Shown here: positions 18,158 through 26,216 of the stretch, piece by piece
How positions within the stretch are numbered: position 1 is the first letter of the stretch
Layout: every line of letters begins with the position of its first letter
DNA from: an uncultured Planctomycetaceae bacterium
GTDB lineage: Bacteria; Planctomycetota; Planctomycetia; Planctomycetales; Planctomycetaceae
Assembly (NCBI GenBank): GCA_903921605.1
Contig: CAIXQV010000035.1
Span: 1 to 64,000, forward strand
Direction: 5' to 3'
Length of the DNA: 64,000 nt
The notes under the pieces: model-generated
What the model saw: only the letters and a program-made list of their open reading frames with translations
The model's database searches: none
Told to the model about the DNA's origin: nothing
Program-made: the position numbers and the translations under genes

Positions 18158-19270
18158 TTACTGCCGGATCGGCATCTGGCCGATCACAAGGTCCAGATGA
18201 CCCTGCAGACGCGGCTTTTCTTTGTCCGGGGCATTGGCCAACGCTGTGGTGAGCCATTCTTTGGCTTTGTCCCATTGTCCGGTTTCAGCATACGCGGCCG
18301 CTAATGTGTCGAGCGTATTCCATTGCTTATTGTCGGTCATGTTGCAGGCTTGAGTCGCAAGTTCCAGCGATCGTGCCCCGCTTCGCACGCTGGGTTCAGT
18401 CGCGGTTGCAAGAAGCCATGCAAGATCGTTGATGGCTTCATAGCTGTCGGGGTTGGATTTCATGGCGAGTTCGAGATCTGCGATCGCCTTTCCATACTCC
18501 TTTTTGAGCTGTAGCGTGTAAGCTCGATTTCCCAGCGCGTCGGTGTAGCGAGGATCAATCTTGAGAGCTGCCGTGAAGTCGGCAATCGCTTCATCATACT
18601 TCTTCATCTTCTGATAAACGATGCCTCGATTATTGAGTGCTTCCGGATACTCCGGAACAAGTTTCAGGGCGGACTGCAGATCGGAAAGAGCGAGGTCAAG
18701 TTCTTCCATCTCCAGATAAGTGAGCGCACGATTGTTGAATGCGAGGAAATTCTTAGGGTCCATCACAACGGCTCCGGAGAAATCGGTTACCGCTGATTTG
18801 TAGTCACCTTTGAGATAGCTGGCTTGTCCGCGATTGTTTAACGCACCAACATTTCTTGGGCTCTTGCGAAGGCTCTCTGAAAAATCCGCAATCGCATTGT
18901 CGTAGTTTTCATGGGCAAGGAATGCAACACCACGCAAGTGATAGTTTTCGGCCGTCGGTGTTGCTTTGACTCGTTGAGAGAGTTCTTCAATTGCCGTGTC
19001 AAAGTAGACAGCTTCTTTCTCCCACAGCCAGCCGCCCTTCTCTTTGATCCACAACCATTCGCCATTAGTTTGGGCGACAGTAAAGACTTCGCCAAGATAG
19101 CCGCGCCAGACAACGGCCTGCGGCGTCTTCATTTCAGCGCCAGCTTTGGAGATGATAATCTTTTTGTTTTGTCGAGGGTCCGCTGACTGCTGCCCGCTGA
19201 CAACGTTGATTGAAGACATGGTCAACAATGCACAGGTGATGACGGCAAGATGGCGAAGTATCTTCTGCAT
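18158..19270 (-). CDS. Exported TPR protein with N-terminal SH3-like module
   Basis: A signal peptide (VITCALLTMSSINVVSG) is followed by a roughly 50-residue SH3-like segment (GYLGEVFTVAQTNGEWLWI, then GGWLWEKEAV). At least five tetratricopeptide repeats follow, easily seen in phrases such as YDNAIADFSESLRKSPRN and YDEAIADFTAALKIDPRY. A final repeat-like part carries the AWLLATATEPSVRSG sequence common in planctomycete TPR proteins. The SH3-like module resembles those that bind peptides or cell-wall components, so a scaffolding role in the periplasm is likely; no partner can be named. The ATG at 19270 is preferred to the one at 19288 because a CAGG sequence precedes it. Confidence 0.85.
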   Translation of the reverse strand: MQKILRHLAVITCALLTMSSINVVSGQQSADPRQNKKIIISKAGAEMKTPQAVVWRGYLGEVFTVAQTNGEWLWIKEKGGWLWEKEAVYFDTAIEELSQRVKATPTAENYHLRGVAFLAHENYDNAIADFSESLRKSPRNVGALNNRGQASYLKGDYKSAVTDFSGAVVMDPKNFLAFNNRALTYLEMEELDLALSDLQSALKLVPEYPEALNNRGIVYQKMKKYDEAIADFTAALKIDPRYTDALGNRAYTLQLKKEYGKAIADLELAMKSNPDSYEAINDLAWLLATATEPSVRSGARSLELATQACNMTDNKQWNTLDTLAAAYAETGQWDKAKEWLTTALANAPDKEKPRLQGHLDLVIGQMPIRQ

Positions 19271-19620
19271 AGGACGGCCTGTTTTCATTCAATCCGAGAG
19301 CCAGAATCTGATCAGTTTACAGTAAGCTCAGCCACCAATTTCTATCGTGAAACCGCGGCCTTTACGCGCGTGGTATACCAGATATACCGAATCTGCTTCG
19401 ATGGGAATTATTCAGAGTTTTTTGGATTCGAAATCGCTTCACCGTCGACTTGGGAGTCTCGGGGTGCTGGGAAGCGTAGGCTGAGGCCGGGGGGCGTTAA
19501 TTCTGAGCCAGAGATTGCCGCCAACAGGTTGTCAAGAAAGGTGTCTGGAACAATTGAGGCGGGAAAAAAACATTGAGAATGTGTTCCGCCAGGAGTTCAG
19601 ACATCTTTATTAACACGTTG
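19271..19620. other. Intergenic region with a TGGTATACCA palindrome
   Basis: About 350 bases between the TPR gene start and the stop of the M42 peptidase gene. It contains the perfect ten-base palindrome TGGTATACCA at 19371-19380, followed at once by GATATACC, so that GGTATA and TATACC also form an inverted pair (19372-19388). It lies about 100 bases upstream of the TPR gene and could be an operator, but nothing else supports this. Confidence 0.35.
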
Positions 19621-20670
19621 TTAAGGCACGAAGCAGGACTCTTTGCGAATAGCCAGACAGAAGGCCGCGATCAGGTCTGAGGCGTTCTCCAGATCTGATT
19701 CAGCAACCAGCTCCACCGGGCTGTGCATGTAGCGATTCGGAATAGTCACAAGGCCCATCGCACAGCCGCCTCGGCTGATTTGAATGGCCGCACCATCGTT
19801 GCTGGCTGGATTGCCCAACGCATTGATCTGGATGGGAATCGATTTTTCCTGAGCCTGCTGAATGAGCAAATCCACAACTCGAGGGTTGGCATTGGGGCCT
19901 CGGACGACGACCGCTCCTTTTCCGATCTCGATGCGACCGAATTCATTTTGATCAATCCCAGGACAATCTGTAGCATGAGTAACATCAACGGCGATCGCAA
20001 TGTCCGGCTTAACATTGTAAGCGCTGGTTGTCGCTCCGCGCAGGCCGATTTCTTCCTGAGCAGAAGACACGGCGACGACTTTGGCAAACGGATTTCCCTG
20101 AGCAATTTTTCTGAGTGATGTCATGATCACCCAGATTCCTGTTCGATCGTCCATGGCGACTCCGGCAAGTCGACCATTGCGAAGTTCACGCAGGCAGGGT
20201 TCTGGTGTTACGGTGTCGCCGATCCTCACAAGAGACCGTGTTTCTGTTTCCGAGATGGAACCAATATCGATCCAGAGTTCTTTCATTTTTGGGACCGTTT
20301 TGCGTTCCTCGAGATCCAGCAGGTGGATTGGCTTTCGAGCAATGACTCCCGGGACGGGGCCGGTCGCTGTGTGAACCAGCATTCGTTGGCCAAGCAGGAT
20401 CTGCAAATCCCATCCGCCGATCGGATTGACTCGGATGAATCCATAGCTGTCGATGTGTTTAACGATCAGGCCGATCTGATCACAGTGAGCATCCAGCAGG
20501 ATCGTGATTGTCCCTTGAGGATTGACTGTCGCTGATACGTTGCCGAAGACATCAGTCTCGACTTTGTCAGCGAATCCTTCCGCAAAATTACGAACGACCT
20601 TTTGCACACTTTCTTCCTGTCCGGACGTACCAGGAGTCAGCAGGAGATCTTTAAGAAACTGGTCAGGCAT
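19621..20670 (-). CDS. M42 family metallo-aminopeptidase
   Basis: A 349-residue member of peptidase family M42 (glutamyl or leucyl aminopeptidases that form large tetrahedral assemblies; some were long mislabelled endoglucanase M). Metal-site signatures appear in order: ILLDAHCDQIGLIV (first histidine), GVAMDDRTGIWV (bridging aspartate), SSAQEEIGLRGA (catalytic glutamate pair), IAVDVTHATDCPG (aspartate), and the C-terminal histidine in NRYMHSPVELV. The start at 20670 gives MPDQFLKDLLLTPGTSGQE, the normal family beginning. An upstream in-frame start at 20787 would add 39 residues of unlikely sequence. Probably a cytosolic peptide-trimming enzyme. Confidence 0.92.
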   Translation of the reverse strand: MPDQFLKDLLLTPGTSGQEESVQKVVRNFAEGFADKVETDVFGNVSATVNPQGTITILLDAHCDQIGLIVKHIDSYGFIRVNPIGGWDLQILLGQRMLVHTATGPVPGVIARKPIHLLDLEERKTVPKMKELWIDIGSISETETRSLVRIGDTVTPEPCLRELRNGRLAGVAMDDRTGIWVIMTSLRKIAQGNPFAKVVAVSSAQEEIGLRGATTSAYNVKPDIAIAVDVTHATDCPGIDQNEFGRIEIGKGAVVVRGPNANPRVVDLLIQQAQEKSIPIQINALGNPASNDGAAIQISRGGCAMGLVTIPNRYMHSPVELVAESDLENASDLIAAFCLAIRKESCFVP

Positions 20671-21040
20671 GGCATGCTCAAGTGGAGTGAAGGTTTTGGG
20701 GATGAGTTCACGCTTCGAATACTGCGAGACTTGAGGACGGTTCGTCTCTGTCTGCGGAATCTTCAAGTCAGATGTGTGGACCGTCAAACGAGTTTCCTGT
20801 ATTGGTGTGTTTGGGATCTCTGCTAGTGGCGATTTGAGGCGGGTGAGATTGGACTAATCGTCATGTTCAACGCGGCATTCCCCCATTGAGCCTCTCGAAT
20901 GACGAATTCCTGGAAAGATCGGCAAGGAACGTTTGGGGGCGTCGATCAGGAATGAGAGCAGATCGTTCAATACATTTTTGCAATTGAATTCCTGCATTTA
21001 GACACTCAGGGTCCTGCTGATTGACTACCGGAGTCCGCTA
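20671..21040. other. Intergenic region between divergent genes
   Basis: About 370 bases between the M42 peptidase and the HDOD gene. It must contain both promoters. I see no open frame worth calling, no repeat and no clear hairpin terminator. Confidence 0.5.
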
Positions 21041-21967
21041 ATGTCTCTTCAGGCCGCCGCCGCGTCCGCAAGTTCTGCCGCTGACGAAACCAACCTTGTC
21101 CTTCTTCCTCCGCACGTGCAGCGGACCCTGGAATCCAACGGGCCTCTGCCTGTATTGCCCTGGCTGGCTGTGCGGGCGGTCGAAATCTCTGAAGATCCGG
21201 ACTGTTCCATCAACGAATTTGTGGCACTGATCGGGCGCGATATTGCACTGTTGTCAGGTATTTTGAGCTTCGCTAACAGCGCATTCTATGGTGGCGGCAA
21301 GCCGATTTCGAATGTTCGCCAGGCGGTGATACGCCTTGGAATTCGGACCTGCAGAAATCTGATCCTCACATCATCCATTTCCAGCCTCATGGGCCGGATG
21401 TCTATGAAGCAGGAGTGGATTCGTGAATCTCTGGCGCGCCACGGTTATGTGACTGCTGCAGTCTGCCATGCACTCAATCAGCGACTGCAACTTGGTTATG
21501 TCGGTGAAGAGTATACGGCTGGCCTGGTGCACGACATCGGGCGAACCATTCTGGCTTCATGCTATAGCGATGGGTTTCAGGAATTTGACGCTCTGACTTT
21601 TGAAGAATCTTCTGCAACCGTTGATCGCGAGTTCTCCATCATTGGAACGTCCCATACGGAAGCCGGCGCCTATTTTGCCGCGAAGAGCCGCTTGCCACCT
21701 GTTCTGATCGAAGTCATTCGGCACCATCATAATCCGGACCATGCAAACGGCGACCGTCGTCTCGTTGCCCTCGTGGCTGCAGCGGATGACATTGCGAATC
21801 ACTTGCAACGTTTCGATACACCGGAAAATTATGACGCTTCTGCCAATCAGGGGCTGATCCTTCTGGAGCGTTTGGGAGTGACCAACGCGGTCGCTCGGAT
21901 TTCTGCGGATGCTACGGAAATTCTGAAGGATGCCGATACCGTTGCCGGAAACATGGCAAAACTCTGA
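21041..21967 (+). CDS. HDOD domain protein
   Basis: A 308-residue protein that is almost wholly an HDOD domain: LPVLPWLAVRAVEISEDPDC at the start, then DIALLSGILSFANSAFYGGG and VRQAVIRLGIRTCRNLILTS. It keeps more of the HD-type histidines than many HDOD proteins (GLVHDIGRTILASCY and VIRHHHNPDHANGD), so a remaining metal site is possible. No other domain is attached, in contrast to the HDOD-GGDEF protein at 2583. HDOD proteins usually act as signalling scaffolds in motility, cell-cycle or cyclic di-GMP pathways; the partner here is unknown. Confidence 0.88.
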   Translation: MSLQAAAASASSAADETNLVLLPPHVQRTLESNGPLPVLPWLAVRAVEISEDPDCSINEFVALIGRDIALLSGILSFANSAFYGGGKPISNVRQAVIRLGIRTCRNLILTSSISSLMGRMSMKQEWIRESLARHGYVTAAVCHALNQRLQLGYVGEEYTAGLVHDIGRTILASCYSDGFQEFDALTFEESSATVDREFSIIGTSHTEAGAYFAAKSRLPPVLIEVIRHHHNPDHANGDRRLVALVAAADDIANHLQRFDTPENYDASANQGLILLERLGVTNAVARISADATEILKDADTVAGNMAKL

Positions 21968-22013
21968 GATGCTGATTTGTCGCCGGTTTTGCGGGTGAGC
22001 AGATCCATCATTT

Positions 22014-22046
22014 GAACCCTCTGCTGCTGAATTGGTCAGAGGGTTT
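22014..22046 (+). terminator. Hairpin after the HDOD gene
   Basis: A nine-base-pair perfect stem (AACCCTCTG with CAGAGGGTT, plus one G-T pair) with a 13-base loop begins 46 bases after the HDOD stop codon. The T-content after it is modest, so it is a candidate terminator rather than a certain one. Confidence 0.45.
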
Positions 22047-22243
22047 CGTGCTTTGTCAGTCCTTGACCATGTGTTTGAGCATCCTGCTGACGACGGAACA
22101 GATTTTGGTTCATCGCGTGATCACAATTTCTCAGTCGTCCAATCTCAGCCGGATCTTCATTTTGCAGAAACGAACGACTCTTCTATGCTTCCGCGACCGA
22201 TCCGCCGACCGACTATGAGACTCACAAGACAGGGACAGGACTG

Positions 22244-22990
22244 ATGGATGGTTATTTAAACGGAGAGTCACTGGCGGCATTACTGACGCTAACGTCGCTG
22301 GAGATGGTGCTGGGCATCGATAACGTCATCTTCATTGCCATCCTTTGTGGTAAACTGCCGGAAGCCCAGCGTGATAAAGCTCGCACTCTGGGTTTGTTGT
22401 TGGCGGTGGTCTCTCGGATCCTGCTGGTGCTGGCCATCGGTTGGGTCATGACTCTGACCAAAGAGTTGTTCGTGATGCTGGGACATGGGGTGACCGGAAA
22501 AGACCTTATTCTGATCTTTGGTGGTTTGTTCCTGCTGTTCAAAGGTACTCGTGAAATTCACCACAAGATGCAGGATGCACGCAGCCCGGACAACAAGCCT
22601 ACAAAGATCAGTTCGCTGCAAGCCGTGCTAATCCAAATTCTGATGATTGACGTTGTGTTCTCGCTGGACTCGGTCATTACTGCTGTTGGGATGACTGAGG
22701 GTCTCAAGCACCCAATTCCTGTCATGGTCACGGCGATTATTCTTTCTGTGATTGGGATGCTGGCGTTCTCCAAAGCGATAGTCCTGTTTATTGAACGCAA
22801 TCCGACAATCAAGATTCTGGCACTTTCATTTCTGATGCTCATTGGTACGCTGTTGGTCGCCGAGGGCTTCCACCAGAAAATACCAAAGGGATACGTCTAC
22901 TTCGCGATGTGTTTCTCTTTCATCGTCGAGATGCTGCAGTTGTGGACCTTGAAGCCCCCGAAACCGCCGAAAGTGGAAACGCAGTACTGA
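22244..22990 (+). CDS. TerC family integral membrane protein
   Basis: A 248-residue membrane protein with about seven predicted helices. The family signatures are the first-helix motif TLTSLEMVLGIDNVIFIAIL and the matching acidic motif in the second half, IDVVFSLDSVITAVGMTEG. The final helix pair ends in YVYFAMCFSFIVEMLQLW. TerC-type proteins include manganese exporters (Alx, MeeF/MeeY types) and proteins tied to tellurite resistance, so metal efflux, probably of manganese to protect exported metalloproteins, is the best guess. The 276-base upstream region does not show the conserved features of the manganese (yybP-ykoY) riboswitch. The ATG at 22244 is preceded by an AGGA sequence. Confidence 0.9.
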   Translation: MDGYLNGESLAALLTLTSLEMVLGIDNVIFIAILCGKLPEAQRDKARTLGLLLAVVSRILLVLAIGWVMTLTKELFVMLGHGVTGKDLILIFGGLFLLFKGTREIHHKMQDARSPDNKPTKISSLQAVLIQILMIDVVFSLDSVITAVGMTEGLKHPIPVMVTAIILSVIGMLAFSKAIVLFIERNPTIKILALSFLMLIGTLLVAEGFHQKIPKGYVYFAMCFSFIVEMLQLWTLKPPKPPKVETQY

Positions 22991-23389
22991 TGTCGTTGGG
23001 TTCCACCAGCAACCAAAGGCGTTTCGATTAGATGTTGCTGTTGAGCAGGCTGCTGCCGCTCGCTCGACTGGAATAGTGCGTTTCAGGGATTGCTCGGATT
23101 ACTCAGCCCAGTGCTCCTCAACGGATAGCTGCCTAATCGCGTGGGTTAATCCGACCCGTGAGTCTGAAATCACTTGCAGCTGGAATTGGGCAGAAAATGC
23201 TCGGAACTAAGGTGTGGCTTCGCAAACTTTGACGGGAATGGCTTCCACGGTTCGGGGATCACTCTGCGGTTTCTGCGAATCGCATTAAGTAGCAACTGCC
23301 CACCGGTTGAACTGACGTTGGGCAAGCGTACGATGCGTGGGCTGAATGATTTGCCGCCCATTAACCCTTTGTCTTAAACGTCATCTCCC
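22991..23389. other. Intergenic region, no gene recognised
   Basis: About 400 bases between terC and mrp, both on the plus strand. It probably holds the promoter of the mrp-sufES pair. I see no convincing open frame, terminator with a T-run or repeat. Confidence 0.5.
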
Positions 23390-24454
23390 ATGCCAACCGC
23401 CGAGCAGCTGCAGATTCTGGTCTCAAATGTCATTGAACCAATTACCGAGAAGCCTCTCGGTGAACTTCGGATGGTGCGAGACACCTTCGTCAATGGGAAT
23501 GATGCGAGAGTTCGCATTGAGTTGCCGACTCCTGCTTATCCAGATGGCAAGAAGCTGGAAGACCTGATTCGGCAGCGAATCAAATTCGCGGCACCGGAAC
23601 TTGAACCTCGAATTGAGCTCCACTCCACAGTACGAGGAAAAGATGCTGGTGGACGCATCGGCCTGAATGTTCACAATATTATTGCGGTAGGCAGTGGCAA
23701 GGGCGGTGTTGGCAAGAGTACCGTCGCGGCTGCTCTGGCGTGCGGTCTCCATTCCTTTGGATGTCGCGTAGGTTTGATGGATGCAGATGTTTATGGGCCC
23801 AGTATCCCACACATGATGAATGCGGATGGCCGCCCTGCTGCGACAGAGATGGCTGATGAGCATGGCAATAAGTTTATGCGAATGGAGCCGATTGACGCGG
23901 CCGGTGTCAAACTGATGTCCATGGGGTTCTTCATTGAACAAGGCCAATCCGTCGTCTGGCGTGGGCCGATGCTGCACAAGGCTCTCACGCAGTTTCTGAA
24001 GGATACGGCCTGGGGAGAGCTTGATTATCTGATCATCGATCTTCCTCCGGGAACTGGTGACGTCTCTCTGACTCTTGCTCAGCAGGTTGGCCTGGCCGGA
24101 GCGGTTGTCGTTTGTACGCCTCAGCAAGTTGCTCTGCTGGATGCGATCAAGGCTGTTGACATGTATCAGAAGGTCAATGTTCCAATCCTCGGATTTGTCG
24201 AGAACATGACGGGAGAAATCTTCGGCCGTGGTGGTGTGCAGAAGGTTTCGCAGGAACTCAAGATCCCGTTCCTTGGAGAAATCCCGCTGAACGCGGCGAT
24301 TCGTGAATACAGTGACAGAGGTCAGGTCATGCAGATGATGCTTGATGACAGTCCGTCACGCGATGCTTTGCGGAAGGTGTGCCAGAACGTTGCGATGCAG
24401 GTCTTCAAAGAGATTGTGAAATCTCCCGCAGGTCCTGTTCTGGAAATTCTCTGA
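23390..24454 (+). CDS. mrp: Mrp/ApbC P-loop ATPase, iron-sulfur cluster carrier
   Basis: A 354-residue protein with an N-terminal DUF59/MIP18-like domain (residues 1-90) and a deviant Walker A ATPase domain (GSGKGGVGKSTVAAALA near residue 105). Other nucleotide-site motifs are GLMDADVYGPSIPHM, DYLIIDLPPGTGDVSLTLAQ and the VENM sequence. Mrp/ApbC/NBP35 proteins carry [4Fe-4S] clusters to apoproteins, using ATP. In this copy the region that in Salmonella ApbC carries the bridging CxxC reads ENMTGEIFGRGG and has no cysteine. The stop codon is immediately followed by the ATG of the SufE-SufS gene, so the two are almost surely one transcript with coupled translation, which supports a role in Fe-S biogenesis. 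Confidence 0.92.
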   Translation: MPTAEQLQILVSNVIEPITEKPLGELRMVRDTFVNGNDARVRIELPTPAYPDGKKLEDLIRQRIKFAAPELEPRIELHSTVRGKDAGGRIGLNVHNIIAVGSGKGGVGKSTVAAALACGLHSFGCRVGLMDADVYGPSIPHMMNADGRPAATEMADEHGNKFMRMEPIDAAGVKLMSMGFFIEQGQSVVWRGPMLHKALTQFLKDTAWGELDYLIIDLPPGTGDVSLTLAQQVGLAGAVVVCTPQQVALLDAIKAVDMYQKVNVPILGFVENMTGEIFGRGGVQKVSQELKIPFLGEIPLNAAIREYSDRGQVMQMMLDDSPSRDALRKVCQNVAMQVFKEIVKSPAGPVLEIL

Positions 24455-26191
24455 ATGTTGCCTACACTCGACGAGATCTTTGAAGAGTTTGCGGACCTTG
24501 ATCGCGAGGATCAGTCGCAGTACTTGTTGGAACTGGGCGATGACTTGCCATCGTTTCCGGTTGATGCGCGTACAGAACTCAATAGGGTTCATGGCTGCCA
24601 GAGCCAGGTTTGGTTGATTACCGAGACCGAAGGGCCGGGAGCCGAGGCGGCCTTTACGATCAGAGCCGACAGTGATTCGAACATTGTTCGTGGTCTGATC
24701 GCAATCCTTCAGGCAGCTTTCAACTCGAAGACGGCACCGCAGATTCTGGACTATGACATTCTCGGAGTGTTTCAGCGACTGGACCTGCAGCAGCATATCA
24801 GTCCACAGCGCCGGAATGGCTTGCGGGGAATGGTCGAGAGAATTCTGTTGCTGGCCCAGCGTCATCTCTCCGGTGACAGCGGAGTGAAGGCAACAGCCTC
24901 GCCCGTTATTCATGTCGATTCATGTGCCGTGCCGATGAAGAGTTCCGTTGCGGCAGCGCAGAGTTTCGAAGAAGATGAAATTCGTCGACAGTTTCCGGTA
25001 CTGAATCGCCCTCTCGCCAGCGGCCAACTCCCGGTTTATCTCGACAGTGGCGCGTCGGCTCAGAAGCCACAGGTGGTGATTGACAAAGAGCGCGAGGTTG
25101 AAGAACAGTACTTCGCGAATGCTCATCGGGGAACCTATCAATTCGGTCTGCGAATCGACGAAGAATTCGAAGGCGCCAGAACGTCAATCGCCCGGTTTCT
25201 CAATGCGGCCAGTGATTCATCGATCGTGTTTACTCCGGGAACAACTGTCGGTCTGAACATGATCGCATTTGGCTGGGGGCGGCGACATGTTCAGCCCGGT
25301 GATGAAATTCTGACGACTGTGATGGAGCATCACGCTAACTTTGTTCCGTGGCAACAACTGGCGAAAGAGCGTGGAGCAACTCTGCGTCTGATTCCGCTGA
25401 CGGCTGATGGAAGACTGGATCTGGGACGCCTCGACGAAGTTCTGAACTCCCGGACAAAGGTTATTGCCCTCACCGCGATGTCCAACATGCTGGGCACGGT
25501 GAATCCGGTTGGTGAAATCGTGCGACGGGCTCACGAGGTGGGAGCTTGTGTAGTCATCGACGGCGCACAAAGTGTTCCGCATATGAGCACCGATCTGCAG
25601 GCCATCGACGCAGACTTCCTTGTGTTCAGCGGTCACAAGCTTTACGGGCCGACCGGCGTGGGAATTCTGTACGGAAAACCCGAGCGGCTGGAAGAGATGG
25701 ATCCAATTATTTTCGGAGGTCACATGATCTCCGAAGTGCGGATTGAAAACTCGACATGGTCCTCTGCCCCGGCGAAGTTTGAAGCCGGTACGATGCCGAT
25801 CGTTCAGGCGATCGCACTGGGTGAAGCCGTCCGCTGGGTTCAGAATATTGGCCTCGAAGCGATCCATCACCATGAGCAAGCATTGATGAAGTCGACGATG
25901 GAACGGTTGAAGGCTGTTCCGGGGATGACGATCTATGGACCGGCGTTAGAGCATCGGGGAGGCATCGTTAGTTTTAGGATTGACGGCGTTCATCCGGAAG
26001 ACCTCGCGGCCTTGCTTGATCAAAAAGGTGTGTTTACACGTCATGGTCATCATTGCACGATGCCGTTGCATACTCATCTGGGAGTTTCCGCGACAACGCG
26101 TGTGAGTCTTGCTGCGTATAACACGCAAAGTGACATCGATCATCTTATGCAGGCGATTGATTTCTCGCGAAGGACGCTGAAACGAAGATAG
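24455..26191 (+). CDS. SufE-SufS fusion: sulfur acceptor plus cysteine desulfurase
   Basis: A 578-residue fusion. Residues 1-145 are SufE, with the sulfur-accepting cysteine in RVHGCQSQVW near residue 49. After a linker of about 30 residues comes a full SufS-type (group II) cysteine desulfurase. It has LDSGASAQKPQVVIDKE, FTPGTTVGLNMIAFGWG, MEHHANFVPWQQLA, the PLP lysine in FSGHKLYGPTGVGILYG, and the catalytic cysteine in RHGHHCTMPLH. The enzyme removes sulfur from cysteine as a persulfide; SufE accepts it and passes it to the SufBCD scaffold. Fusion puts donor and acceptor on one chain. sufBCD genes are not in this window. The start codon directly follows the mrp stop codon, and the gene ends 25 bases from a convergent gene. 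Confidence 0.93.
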   Translation: MLPTLDEIFEEFADLDREDQSQYLLELGDDLPSFPVDARTELNRVHGCQSQVWLITETEGPGAEAAFTIRADSDSNIVRGLIAILQAAFNSKTAPQILDYDILGVFQRLDLQQHISPQRRNGLRGMVERILLLAQRHLSGDSGVKATASPVIHVDSCAVPMKSSVAAAQSFEEDEIRRQFPVLNRPLASGQLPVYLDSGASAQKPQVVIDKEREVEEQYFANAHRGTYQFGLRIDEEFEGARTSIARFLNAASDSSIVFTPGTTVGLNMIAFGWGRRHVQPGDEILTTVMEHHANFVPWQQLAKERGATLRLIPLTADGRLDLGRLDEVLNSRTKVIALTAMSNMLGTVNPVGEIVRRAHEVGACVVIDGAQSVPHMSTDLQAIDADFLVFSGHKLYGPTGVGILYGKPERLEEMDPIIFGGHMISEVRIENSTWSSAPAKFEAGTMPIVQAIALGEAVRWVQNIGLEAIHHHEQALMKSTMERLKAVPGMTIYGPALEHRGGIVSFRIDGVHPEDLAALLDQKGVFTRHGHHCTMPLHTHLGVSATTRVSLAAYNTQSDIDHLMQAIDFSRRTLKRR

Positions 26192-26216
26192 TGAGCCATT
26201 CGATCGTGTTGGTTGG

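Noticed and set aside
17562..18200. Open frames of 95 and 124 codons in the long gap at 17.4-18.2 kb
   Set aside because: No ribosome site, no similarity to anything known to me, and Arg/Ser/Cys-rich composition typical of chance frames.
21968..22243. Possible manganese (yybP-ykoY) riboswitch before terC
   Set aside because: Only one simple hairpin, explained as the terminator of the HDOD gene, is visible; the conserved internal loops of the riboswitch are not present.
23423..24127. Minus-strand open frame (234 codons) opposite mrp
   Set aside because: Antisense to the conserved ATPase domain, with no protein-like composition or motif.
25217..25879. Minus-strand open frame (220 codons) opposite the SufS domain
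   Set aside because: Antisense to a conserved enzyme core; no signature and unusual residue content.
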